NCBI GenBank assembly: GCA_033762815.1 | Contig: JANRLF010000005.1 | Coordinates: forward strand, 1 to 64,000 | DNA from: JANRLF01 sp033762815 | GTDB lineage: Bacteria > Bacteroidota > Bacteroidia > Chitinophagales > CAIOSU01 | Direction: 5' to 3' | DNA: 64,000 bases | Shown: positions 9,826 through 18,333 of the stretch, in pieces | Layout: the number at the start of each line of letters is the position of its first letter | Numbering within the stretch: position 1 is the stretch's first letter | Notes under the pieces: generated by a model | What the model was told of the DNA's origin: nothing | What the model saw: the letters and a program-made list of their open reading frames with translations, nothing else | The model's database searches: none | Program-made: the position numbers and the translations under genes

Positions 9826-10374
9826 TCAATAAGGGCGTTTTTTCATCATTACGCCGTTCGCATCATAATATATTGTACGGGTTTTGTCGCCATTCACCAA
9901 GTCGTATTGGTAATAGATAGTGTTATCAGGGGTAGTCATTTGATACACCCTGTTCACGTTCCATTTCCCATACTCGCTACCCTGGTAGGCTTTTGATACA
10001 TTACTAGGTATGTTAGTCTGTTCAATGTTCATACTAGTTCCTAGTCGTGTGCCTGCACTATTGTAAGTACTGTTGTAGGTTTTTCCTTGCCAAGTATAGT
10101 CCACACTATAGTTATCGCCCATTCGGCTCCAGTTGGCATTGCTGGCACCCTGGTACTCCTTGTTAAAAGAAGTATTGATGCTTGAATTGGGCTGAACCGC
10201 CCCTGGTTGTCCGCTGGGATTCAATTGGTTGTTCCCGCTTGGGTTAGGAGAGCCTACACTAGTGCCGGTATTTGTATTAGTGCCAGTGCCTGTACCTGTT
10301 CCTGTTCCTGTTCCTGTCTGCGCGATTGCAAGCGATGTAAGGCCTACAAATGCGGCTATCAATATGCTTTTCAT
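9826..10374 (-). CDS. Small secreted protein with Thr-Gly/Thr-Asn repeat
   Basis: 182 residues from the ATG at 10374, which gives a signal peptide (MKSILIAAFVGLTSLAIAQ). A longer open frame to 10497 puts the signal peptide in the middle, so I reject that start. After the cleavage site come six TG pairs and then TNTNTGT, encoded by a hexanucleotide repeat (CCTGTT on the plus strand, near 10270-10320). A linker rich in Pro, Ser, Gly and Asn follows, then a C-terminal part with two similar segments (FNKEYQGASNANWSRMGDNY and VSKAYQGSEYGKWNVNRVYQ), which resemble tandem beta-lactamase-inhibitor/PepSY-like modules. Function unknown; probably periplasmic or surface. Confidence 0.7.
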   Translation of the reverse strand: MKSILIAAFVGLTSLAIAQTGTGTGTGTGTGTNTNTGTSVGSPNPSGNNQLNPSGQPGAVQPNSSINTSFNKEYQGASNANWSRMGDNYSVDYTWQGKTYNSTYNSAGTRLGTSMNIEQTNIPSNVSKAYQGSEYGKWNVNRVYQMTTPDNTIYYQYDLVNGDKTRTIYYDANGVMMKKRPY

Positions 10375-10540
10375 AGATTTCTTTTTGTTTGTTAAACCCT
10401 TTTTGGGCAATGAACTATACCCAAATACATACCATTTGGCCATAATGATATGTAAATCTTGAAGGGCTATTCGCTTACACAATACATATTGTTGCATTTG
10501 TTTGTAAGTGCCTTATTGATTTGAGGAATAGTGTAGAAAT

Positions 10541-10566
10541 CTTTACCCGATTGTAAAATCGGTAAA
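10541..10566. repeat. Imperfect hairpin upstream of the histidine kinase gene
   Basis: CCGATT and AATCGG flank a 4-base loop at 10547-10562; the stem extends by four more A-T pairs across one bulged C. It lies in the 288-base gap between the divergent genes at 10374 and 10663. It could be a regulator site or an RNA hairpin; there is no T tract typical of a terminator. Confidence 0.35.
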
Positions 10567-10662
10567 AAGACTTAGAAATAAGTCGGCAGCTACTAATAAA
10601 GACCGAACATTTTTCAGCCTTGCACGTACAAAAATGCATCACCTTCTAATAGATAGCTTATC

Positions 10663-13113
10663 GTGAATCCATTTACATTCAAACAAGCATATTCTGACGA
10701 GCAGAAAGGCAATGCCATGAAAAGCTTTTTTGCCATTGGCTGCATGCTCTATACCATATTTGGTTTTGGCTTTCATGCCACTGAATCAAATGCATTCGAT
10801 CCATTTTGGATGCGCTTCTTAGTGAGCTCCATTGGTTTTACGGTAGTGATATTATCTCAGATATCGCAATTCTTCAAGCGCAATTTCCTAATGTCGTTGT
10901 TCCTTACCATGCTGGTGTACAATGCACATTTTTACTTTTTGTTGTACATGAACGATTTTCACCCCAACTACAAGCTATCGCTATTGGTGGTGATGATTAC
11001 AACTATTCTGTTCATCAACAACCCAAAATCATACTTGTGGTATAGCATTCTTAATCTATGTACTTATGAGTTTGTATTGCTCATGTCCGACAACTTTGAC
11101 AAGGATGCTATGCTTCTGGGCATGATGATATTATTGGTACTCATTTTTGGCTATCTAAAGAACAGGGAAATCGAATATGCCTTCGAACGCCTGAAAAAGC
11201 GTGAAGAGCAAATCAACGATGTAAACAACAATGTTTATTATGGCATCTTCCGTATTGATATGGAAAGCCGCCTATTATATGCCAATGAGCAGTTGGTAAA
11301 AATGCTAGGCTATAGTATCAGCGAAGATAGGATGGTTATAAGCGAGTTGCGCAGCGTGCTGCAATCAAGTTCTGAAATTAGCAGAATGATGCAGAACAAT
11401 CAAGCCATACATGATTATGAAGTGCAGTTGCAAAGACGTGATGGTAGTGACTTTTGGGGACAGTTGAGCCTGCGTCCTGTATACAATGACAAGCACAAGC
11501 TAGAGTGTTATGATGGTACCTTGATTGACATTACCAGCAGGAAGAAAGCAGAAACCGAATTAATGCTTTTTTCTGCAGCTATTGATCACACCTCCACGGG
11601 GGTCATCATCACCGATAAAAACGGCGGCATAAGCTATTGCAACCCTTACTTTATGAAACTTACCGGTTATGCTGCCAAGGAAATGATGGGCAAGCGATTG
11701 GAAGATTTCGGGGTTAAAGACGATAACTCTAACCTGCACATGTGGACCAAGTTGGTGAGCGGGCTTGTATGGAAAGGCGATTTGAACTTTTACACCAAAG
11801 CCGGGCAAATTATCACTGAATTGACCAGTGTGGCACCAATCCGGAATGATAAGGGTCAAATTATGAATTTCGTCATCGTTACGGAAGATATTACCGATAG
11901 GAAAAAGGCCGAGCTGGAGTTGCTGCATGCCAAGGAGCAGGCTGAAACTACCACCAAGGCTAAGCAACAGTTCCTTAGTACGATGAGCCATGAGTTAAGG
12001 ACGCCCATGAATTCGGTTATCGGTATCACCAATCTGTTGCTTGAGGAAAATCCGAGGCCCGAGCAAATAGAAAATTTGAACATTCTAAAATATTCAGCCA
12101 CTCAATTGCTGGGCACTATCAATGATATACTTGATTTGTCAAAGATTGAAGCGGGCAAATTGGAACTGCACGAAGATAATTTCGACCTGCACTACTTGTT
12201 GATTAATACAAAGCGCACGCATAGCATCAATGCCAAGAAGAAAAACTTGTCACTTTCATTAAAAGTGGATGAAATACTGCCCAATATTTTGCGAGGCGAC
12301 CAATTACGACTATCGCAGATATTGAACAACCTAGTGGGCAATGCGGTAAAATTCACCGAAAAGGGCGAAGTAAAAATTCAGGTAAACACCAAACGCGAAT
12401 CACTAGAGGATGTTAACCTGCAAATAAAGATAAGCGATACGGGTATTGGTATTTCAAAAGAGCAAATGGAGCGGATTTTCGATAGCTTCAGCCAAGCCAG
12501 TTCCGATACTTCACGTAAATATGGTGGCACTGGCCTTGGGCTTGCCATTACCAAAAAATTGGTGGAAATGATGGGCGGTACCATCGCTCTTGAAAGCCAA
12601 ATAGGTCGTGGAAGCACTTTTACCATTGATTTGACCTTGAAGAAAGGCAGTAAGGCTTTCAAAGCAGAGAAAGTGGCGGAAGTAGGGGAGTTCTCACAAT
12701 TGCATGGTATCAAGATATTGTTGGTTGACGATAACAAAATCAACCAAAAAGTGGCCAGTAAATTCCTATCGAAATGGAATACGATAGTGGAACTGGCTGA
12801 TAGTGGCCAAGAGGCATTGGAAAAGCTTAAAAACAATTCCTTCGATATTATCCTGATGGATATTCAGATGCCGGAAATGAACGGCTACGAAGCTACACAA
12901 GCAATTCGCAAACTAGCTGATAAGGAGAAAAGCAATATACCGGTAATTGCCCTTACCGCTGCCGCATTAAGCGAAGAAAAGGAGGCGGCTTTCCAGTCGG
13001 GCATGAACGATTATGTAAGCAAACCTTTCGCACCAGCAGAACTATACAGTAAGTTGGCTAAATACACCAGCCCAAATTTTGGTAGCACTAAGGAAACGAT
13101 AAAACTCAGCTAA
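10663..13113 (+). CDS. Membrane-bound hybrid sensor histidine kinase (2 PAS, HisKA, HATPase, REC)
   Basis: 816 residues. Residues about 20-165 hold five to six hydrophobic segments (membrane sensor). Two PAS domains follow (about 185-295, IFRIDMESRLLYANEQ; and 303-413, GVIITDKNGGISYCNPYF), both ending in the typical DITSRKKAE / DITDRKKAE. The HisKA domain has the phospho-histidine at about 443 in MSHELRTPMNSVIG; the HATPase has the N box (NNLVGNAVKF), G1 (SDTGIGIS) and G2 (GGTGLGLAI). A C-terminal receiver has VDDNKIN and phospho-Asp about 733 in LMDIQMPEMNG. There is no DNA-binding output and no response-regulator neighbour, so signalling probably continues through a phosphotransfer protein elsewhere. 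Starts with GTG; an ATG 54 bases downstream is possible. Confidence 0.92.
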   Translation: MNPFTFKQAYSDEQKGNAMKSFFAIGCMLYTIFGFGFHATESNAFDPFWMRFLVSSIGFTVVILSQISQFFKRNFLMSLFLTMLVYNAHFYFLLYMNDFHPNYKLSLLVVMITTILFINNPKSYLWYSILNLCTYEFVLLMSDNFDKDAMLLGMMILLVLIFGYLKNREIEYAFERLKKREEQINDVNNNVYYGIFRIDMESRLLYANEQLVKMLGYSISEDRMVISELRSVLQSSSEISRMMQNNQAIHDYEVQLQRRDGSDFWGQLSLRPVYNDKHKLECYDGTLIDITSRKKAETELMLFSAAIDHTSTGVIITDKNGGISYCNPYFMKLTGYAAKEMMGKRLEDFGVKDDNSNLHMWTKLVSGLVWKGDLNFYTKAGQIITELTSVAPIRNDKGQIMNFVIVTEDITDRKKAELELLHAKEQAETTTKAKQQFLSTMSHELRTPMNSVIGITNLLLEENPRPEQIENLNILKYSATQLLGTINDILDLSKIEAGKLELHEDNFDLHYLLINTKRTHSINAKKKNLSLSLKVDEILPNILRGDQLRLSQILNNLVGNAVKFTEKGEVKIQVNTKRESLEDVNLQIKISDTGIGISKEQMERIFDSFSQASSDTSRKYGGTGLGLAITKKLVEMMGGTIALESQIGRGSTFTIDLTLKKGSKAFKAEKVAEVGEFSQLHGIKILLVDDNKINQKVASKFLSKWNTIVELADSGQEALEKLKNNSFDIILMDIQMPEMNGYEATQAIRKLADKEKSNIPVIALTAAALSEEKEAAFQSGMNDYVSKPFAPAELYSKLAKYTSPNFGSTKETIKLS

Positions 13114-13117
13114 AAAA

Positions 13118-13147
13118 AAGAAGGCCGTCAGCAATGACGGCCTTCTT
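13118..13147. terminator. Bidirectional rho-independent terminator
   Basis: A perfect 13-bp stem (AAGAAGGCCGTCA with TGACGGCCTTCTT, GCAA loop) lies between convergent genes. An A run upstream gives a T run for the minus strand, and the plus side ends in a short T-rich tail, so it can serve both the kinase gene and the T9SS protein gene at 13166. Confidence 0.88.
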
Positions 13148-13165
13148 CATAATACAAAAAGTTGC

Positions 13166-15583
13166 TTACTTGCTGATGAAAACTTTGCCATTAGCTACCT
13201 TGCTGTCGCTGGTAACTTGCAACAAATAGTAACCATTGCTTACATTGAGTTCAAAAGTATTGTCTTGGCTTTCCAGATTAGCTGCAAATACCACTTGGCC
13301 TAGCATGTTGAGTACTTTTAAACTGGCAGTGCCAAACAATTGCTGGTCGAACTTAACCCTTACTGCATTGCCAAAGCCATACATTCTAACGCCTTGCAGC
13401 GTGTTTTCCGCAATGGCGCTAGGCGAAGTTAAGGTCACTTCGTTGCTGGCAGTGGACAAGGTGTTGGTGGTAGCGTTGACGCCGTCAGCCACACTCAGTA
13501 CGAATACTTTGTAGGCCTGGTTCTCCACCAAGGTGTCACCATCAACATCAACACTAGTAGGGGTCAGATTTAACTGTACATTGTTTCCATTAGGAGTAAA
13601 TGCGTTATAAAAGGCTGTACCCAAAGCATTAGCTGCGGTTAAGTCAAATGTACCGCTGGCAGCACTTTTTACTACAAATATCCGATATTCATCTACTTGA
13701 GTTTCATCGGTTACCTTGTTGAAGGCCACTTGCAAATCACTGCCATTTTTGTTATTGGCAACATCGGTAGCAGTAATTCCTGTTACTTGTGGAGCCGAAA
13801 TAGCGGTACTCAAAGTGATTTGGTTAGATGGCGCACTCAAAGAATTGATGGTGGCAATTATGCCGTCGGCAACTGACAATACAAACACATTGTAGGGAGT
13901 GCCATTGACAATGGCATCGCCATCCACATCTTTAGAAGAAGCGGTAAGTACTTGGCTAATATTGCTGCCATTTGGTATCACGGCTGTGTAATTGGCCATA
14001 CCTACTGTATTCGCAAGTCCTAAATTAAAAGAACCTGCATTGGCCGCTTTTACAACCAATATGCGGTATTCGCTAATGGTATTTTCGGCAGCAGCTTTGG
14101 TAAATGCTACTTGCAAGTCAAGACCATTGTTGTTGTTGGCAACATCCAAAGCGGATACGTTAGTTGCTAGGGAAGCTGATACAGCAGTAGTTAAAGTGAT
14201 TTGGTTAGAAGGCAACGACAAAGCATTTACAGTTGAACCCGTACCATTTGCAACCGACAGAACGAATACTTTGTAAGGGGTGCCATTCTGAATCGGGTCG
14301 CCATCGCTATCCTTTGCAGTGCTGCCTAGTGCAGTTTGTATGTTGCTGCCGGTAGGAGTTACAGAGGTATAGTTGGCGGCAATAATAGCGTTGGCTGCTA
14401 CAAGATTAAAGCTTCCAGCATTAGCATTCTTCACAACAATGATTCTGTAGGCACTAATATTGGTTTCATTAATTGCTTTGGTAAAAGATACTTGTAAGTC
14501 AGTACCATTATTGCTGTTGCCAATATCGGTTGCCACTACGTTACTAACAGCAGGAACCGCGGCGGCATTGCTTAGCGTAATAGATGCAGAAGGACCGCTA
14601 AGGGTGCTAACGCCTGCATTAGTGCCGTCTGCTAGAGATAGCACGAAAATTCTGTAAGGCACTCCATTGGTAATTGGGTCACCGTTGGCATCACGGGCGC
14701 CAGATGCTAGAATTTGCGAAACATTGGCACCTGTGGGGGCAACTGCTGTATAATTGGCAGTTGGGGTCGAAGTAGCGCCACATAAATCGAAACCTGAAGC
14801 ATTGGCATCTTTCACTACGATAATTCGGTACTCGGAGATAGTGCTTTCGTTAGAGGCTTTAACAAAATCCACCTTTAAGTCAGTGCCATTATTATTGTCA
14901 GCTACATCGCTAGGGACAATGCCTGTTACCCCACTTGCAGCAGCAGGCATTGCGCCAGCAACTATGGGGGTGTTAGGCACATCTTCATAAGCATAATCTT
15001 TAATGCGGATGATAGGAGTAGTAGGAGTTACTTGTACGTCAAGTCTTATCCAGCCATAGTGGGTTTGCCCATTGATTTGGAATTTTATCCCTATGTATTT
15101 ATCGGTGGCTGAAATCCAGTTACCAACGCTTACCAATCCGCCTAAGTCAAAACCAAGGTATTGAGGGGCAGTAGCTCCAGTCGAGTTGTTAAATGTCAAG
15201 GTAGATTTGATGGTATCGCCTGCGTTCAATGCAAACGGGGTGGGTATGGAATAGCCACCTGTTGTATATGTATCACCTGCAATTGCGTTGCCCGGTGGGG
15301 TAAAAATGGCGGCCAGACCATAATCATAGGTTCCTGCGTACATACCTTGTTGAACAGAAAGCTTGAAATCTTCCACGGTATCATTGTCAATAAAGAAACC
15401 AAATGCAAAACCTGAAATCTGGATGTTTACATCTGGACATTCATCCGTGTAAACAATTTTAGCTTCAGCTTCATTTGGCATCAAAGCAGCGGCTGTACCT
15501 GCAGCTAATGCTGAATAGGCTGCCAACTTTTGGGAAAGGGAGTCCTTCCCTGGCGTGTGCATGTACTTCTTAATCCTTTTCAT
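13166..15583 (-). CDS. T9SS-secreted surface protein with four Fn3-like repeats
   Basis: 805 residues. The N-terminus (LAAYSALAAGTAAALMPN.., then AKIVYTDECPDVNI) is of a kind common in Bacteroidota secreted proteins. Residues to about 215 form a domain whose ends read FGFFIDNDTVEDFKLS and HYGWIRLDVQV. Four repeats of about 125 residues follow, each starting like DVANNNNGTDLQVAFTKA and containing YRIIVVK.ANAG.F and GTPYKVFVLSVADG. The last about 75 residues are a T9SS type A sorting domain (VLNMLGQVVFAANLE.., NGYYLLQVTSDSKVANGKVFISK). It should be exported by Sec, moved out by T9SS and anchored at the surface. Substrate or ligand unknown. It follows the fusion gene by 37 bases in the same direction and may be co-transcribed with it. 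Confidence 0.85.
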   Translation of the reverse strand: MKRIKKYMHTPGKDSLSQKLAAYSALAAGTAAALMPNEAEAKIVYTDECPDVNIQISGFAFGFFIDNDTVEDFKLSVQQGMYAGTYDYGLAAIFTPPGNAIAGDTYTTGGYSIPTPFALNAGDTIKSTLTFNNSTGATAPQYLGFDLGGLVSVGNWISATDKYIGIKFQINGQTHYGWIRLDVQVTPTTPIIRIKDYAYEDVPNTPIVAGAMPAAASGVTGIVPSDVADNNNGTDLKVDFVKASNESTISEYRIIVVKDANASGFDLCGATSTPTANYTAVAPTGANVSQILASGARDANGDPITNGVPYRIFVLSLADGTNAGVSTLSGPSASITLSNAAAVPAVSNVVATDIGNSNNGTDLQVSFTKAINETNISAYRIIVVKNANAGSFNLVAANAIIAANYTSVTPTGSNIQTALGSTAKDSDGDPIQNGTPYKVFVLSVANGTGSTVNALSLPSNQITLTTAVSASLATNVSALDVANNNNGLDLQVAFTKAAAENTISEYRILVVKAANAGSFNLGLANTVGMANYTAVIPNGSNISQVLTASSKDVDGDAIVNGTPYNVFVLSVADGIIATINSLSAPSNQITLSTAISAPQVTGITATDVANNKNGSDLQVAFNKVTDETQVDEYRIFVVKSAASGTFDLTAANALGTAFYNAFTPNGNNVQLNLTPTSVDVDGDTLVENQAYKVFVLSVADGVNATTNTLSTASNEVTLTSPSAIAENTLQGVRMYGFGNAVRVKFDQQLFGTASLKVLNMLGQVVFAANLESQDNTFELNVSNGYYLLQVTSDSKVANGKVFISK

Positions 15584-15620
15584 ACGGGTTTTTTGGGTTA
15601 GAACGGTTTTAGTAGTTAAG

Positions 15621-18170
15621 TTAAATAGAAATAGGTACTTTTTTTATTCGATAGAGCGAGCTGTCAATTGCCTTTAGCATGGCGCTCTCATCTAAATTTG
15701 TCTCTAAAAAATTGGCAATGTTGGCAATGTGCTCTTCAGGAGAATTGATGACATCGCGATAACTCAAACGTAGCACAGATACATTCTTTCTTTCGGCAAG
15801 CCACTCATTTGTTTCCTCAAGGCTAAGTTTAGTTTTTTCCAGTAGCCCTAGTTTTATTTCATCTGCTTTGCCTTTGCCGTTCCTTGAAAGCATGGTATTC
15901 TGTGAGGCAATTATTTCCGAAATCTCCCGCTCCATAAAAATGATTTTGTACTTGTAGGAGGAAGGCAAATAGGGCAGCAAATAGTTGATAACCTTCACCG
16001 CCTTGCCTTTTGCTTGCCATAGCCATTGATTGTTGGTAGCCAATTGTTTCACCTGCTCATGCTCTAAATATCCTTTAGGGTTATTTTCGTCAGCACCACG
16101 TTCATTATCTGTATATATTTCAATACCCCCAGCTTGTAGCATTTGCATCATCATGGATGTGCCTGAACGTGGTAGGCCAGAAACAATGATGATTTCGCCT
16201 TTGGTGTATCGCTCTATTTCTTGGCGGTAATATTGAAGCTTCTCACCATTATGGAGGTGGTGCTCAAAAATATCCATCAACTTCTCCCGAGCCTTATTCA
16301 AACCTGGGCTTAGCTTCAAGCTCACTTCCAGTGCCTGCACCGCTTGCTCATATCTACCTAAATGGTAAAGGGCGACACCTAATTGATAGTGCGCCAATCC
16401 ATTATTATACACCAGTCCTATAGAAGTGAGCAACTCATCTGCGGCTTTTTCATGCTTACCTTTTTGTAGATACACCAAGCCTAAACCCTGATGAGCATAA
16501 GCATTCTCGAAATTGTGACTTAGAGCAGCTAGAAAGGCTTCTTCTGCATATTTTAACCTGCGCAGGGCCAGGTAGGCTTGCCCTAAATAAAAATGCACAT
16601 TGCCCTGATGCTCTTTGGCCTTGATGGATTTAAAGGCTTCCAGCGCCAATTTTGGTTGTTGCTCATCCAAAAGCAACATGCCATCCAATAGTTTTATAAA
16701 GGCGTTCTGTGGCAGCTTTGTCTTTATCTCATTCAGTATTTGGCGCGCTTTTTCTTTTTCCCCAGTTAACTGTAAGCACCTTGCGGCATAGTATCCATAT
16801 CTAAGTTCTTGGGCATATTCGCGGTGTAAATCAAGTAGTATGGGTATGGCATGCTGGTAAAGATGGGCATCCATATAAGAGCGTGCCAAAAAGAACCTGT
16901 TCTCCTTCAGGGTATTGGCTTTATTGAGTGCCCCATTTTCTGTGGGTGTTTCTACATATCCCAAGTCGATGAGTTGTTGCAACAATTCATCTGATTGTTC
17001 GCTATTCGTGGGCACTGATGACGGTACAACTTCTTTAGTGTCTTCCCAAGTTTCGATTCTTTCGACAACGATGGTGTTAGAAAAAGCCCCTAGCAAGGGC
17101 TTTCCGTCCATGTCTTCCGCTACGGGCAATCCAAATAGTGTTAAAATAGTAGGGGCAATATCCGCTAAGCCGGCACCATAAATCAATTCGTCCTGTTTAA
17201 TACCTTCACCTTTCAGACATAGTACACCATACTGGCTATGCTCAAAAGCCGGTGCTACCGGATCTTTAGGAAGGTTTTTCAGCCGCATATGGTCGGGATG
17301 GAAACCATGGTCGGATACAAGCATAATGGTTGCCTCTGGCCCCGCCAATTGTAAGAGGCGTTCCAGCATCATGTCGAAAAAGCGATATGCTGCAGTAATT
17401 ACGTCCCTGTATAGCTCAAATTGCTCCTGCTCAATATGCGCCTGTTTTGGTGGATGGAAGGGCATGAAATGGTGGCAGAGCAAATCCAGGGCATTGAAAT
17501 AAACGGCTGTAAAATCCCAAGGCTCATGCTCCAAGATATAAGTAGCAGCAGATTGTATGCTGGCGCAATCAGCCAACAGCTTACACAGGATATGTAGTTT
17601 CTTATCTTTATCCTGATCGACTTTAGCCGCATTAGGTACGAATGAAAGCAGATGTGCCGCAGTGATTTCCCCAGGATGGATGCGCATATCAGCAAACAAG
17701 TCGTGCTTTTCTGTGGGATAAATGCAGCCTTGTGGCAATGGCCATGGTTCATTCATGGGTCTATTGGCCAACTGGTAGTAGTTGCTCACGGAAATACCAT
17801 TGATTGTTTCTGCCGGATAAGAAGGCCACCAACCTACCACATTGGTCTTTAGGTCTTTCTCAGAAAGGATGTTCCAAATGGCCTTTACTTTTCTACTAGT
17901 AGAAAGTACGGGACCAATACCCTTTGGATTGTCGGCTGGTTCTACAAAGCCCAATACTCCATGTTTGTATGGCCTTTTGCCTGTGGCTATGGTGGTCCAT
18001 AAAATAGGGGAGAGGGGTGGGTCCATGGTAGCTATATTGCCAATGCTACCATTTTCAACCAGCTTTTGAAGGGCAGGCATTAGGCCTGCATCCATCAATG
18101 GGTTGATGATTTTCCAGTCAGCGGCATCCCAACCTACCAGCAATACTTTTTTTGCCAGTCGTTTAGCCAT
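15621..18170 (-). CDS. Alkaline-phosphatase-superfamily / TPR / sulfotransferase fusion
   Basis: 849 residues with three parts. (1) Residues 1 to about 390: type I phosphodiesterase/nucleotide pyrophosphatase domain, with a metal aspartate in VGWDAADWK, the Ser/Thr nucleophile region in PPLSPILWTTIATGKRPYKH, and the metal motif MLVSDHGFHPDH. (2) About 410-640: at least six TPR helices (for example AYAHQGLGLVYLQKGKHEKA). (3) About 655-849: sulfotransferase domain with the 5'-PAPS loop GLPRSGTSMMMQML near residue 665 and a later SYRDVINSPEEH segment. No signal peptide is seen, so it is probably cytosolic. The start overlaps the stop of a 56-residue gene by 8 bases. Possible work on sulfated or phosphorylated lipids or glycans is inference; the actual substrate is unknown. 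Confidence 0.85.
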   Translation of the reverse strand: MAKRLAKKVLLVGWDAADWKIINPLMDAGLMPALQKLVENGSIGNIATMDPPLSPILWTTIATGKRPYKHGVLGFVEPADNPKGIGPVLSTSRKVKAIWNILSEKDLKTNVVGWWPSYPAETINGISVSNYYQLANRPMNEPWPLPQGCIYPTEKHDLFADMRIHPGEITAAHLLSFVPNAAKVDQDKDKKLHILCKLLADCASIQSAATYILEHEPWDFTAVYFNALDLLCHHFMPFHPPKQAHIEQEQFELYRDVITAAYRFFDMMLERLLQLAGPEATIMLVSDHGFHPDHMRLKNLPKDPVAPAFEHSQYGVLCLKGEGIKQDELIYGAGLADIAPTILTLFGLPVAEDMDGKPLLGAFSNTIVVERIETWEDTKEVVPSSVPTNSEQSDELLQQLIDLGYVETPTENGALNKANTLKENRFFLARSYMDAHLYQHAIPILLDLHREYAQELRYGYYAARCLQLTGEKEKARQILNEIKTKLPQNAFIKLLDGMLLLDEQQPKLALEAFKSIKAKEHQGNVHFYLGQAYLALRRLKYAEEAFLAALSHNFENAYAHQGLGLVYLQKGKHEKAADELLTSIGLVYNNGLAHYQLGVALYHLGRYEQAVQALEVSLKLSPGLNKAREKLMDIFEHHLHNGEKLQYYRQEIERYTKGEIIIVSGLPRSGTSMMMQMLQAGGIEIYTDNERGADENNPKGYLEHEQVKQLATNNQWLWQAKGKAVKVINYLLPYLPSSYKYKIIFMEREISEIIASQNTMLSRNGKGKADEIKLGLLEKTKLSLEETNEWLAERKNVSVLRLSYRDVINSPEEHIANIANFLETNLDESAMLKAIDSSLYRIKKVPISI

Positions 18171-18333
18171 GAACCTGCTTTTGGTTTTTCTCTCTGTCCC
18201 TAACTTCGCGCCATGCCTTTACACCTTGATATCCTAAAGCCAATATGCCCAAAGAACCTTCCTTCGGTATATCATACCGTTCCCCATTAGGCAATACTAG
18301 TTTAATATCAATCTTATCTGCCTCGTTATTCAT
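18163..18333 (-). CDS. 56-residue protein between subtilase and fusion gene
   Basis: A short frame reading MNNEADKIDIKLVLPNGER..., then YDIPKEGSLGILALGYQGVK and a charged C-terminus ending KQVHG. Its ATG shares one base with the TGA of the subtilase gene (TGATG), and its stop lies inside the start of the fusion gene (ATGGCTAA). This double overlap, the codon use like its neighbours and the protein-like composition argue that it is real. No signal peptide or membrane segment. I do not recognise a family. The position suggests a small partner of the phosphatase/sulfotransferase fusion. Confidence 0.65.
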   Translation of the reverse strand: MNNEADKIDIKLVLPNGERYDIPKEGSLGILALGYQGVKAWREVRDREKNQKQVHG

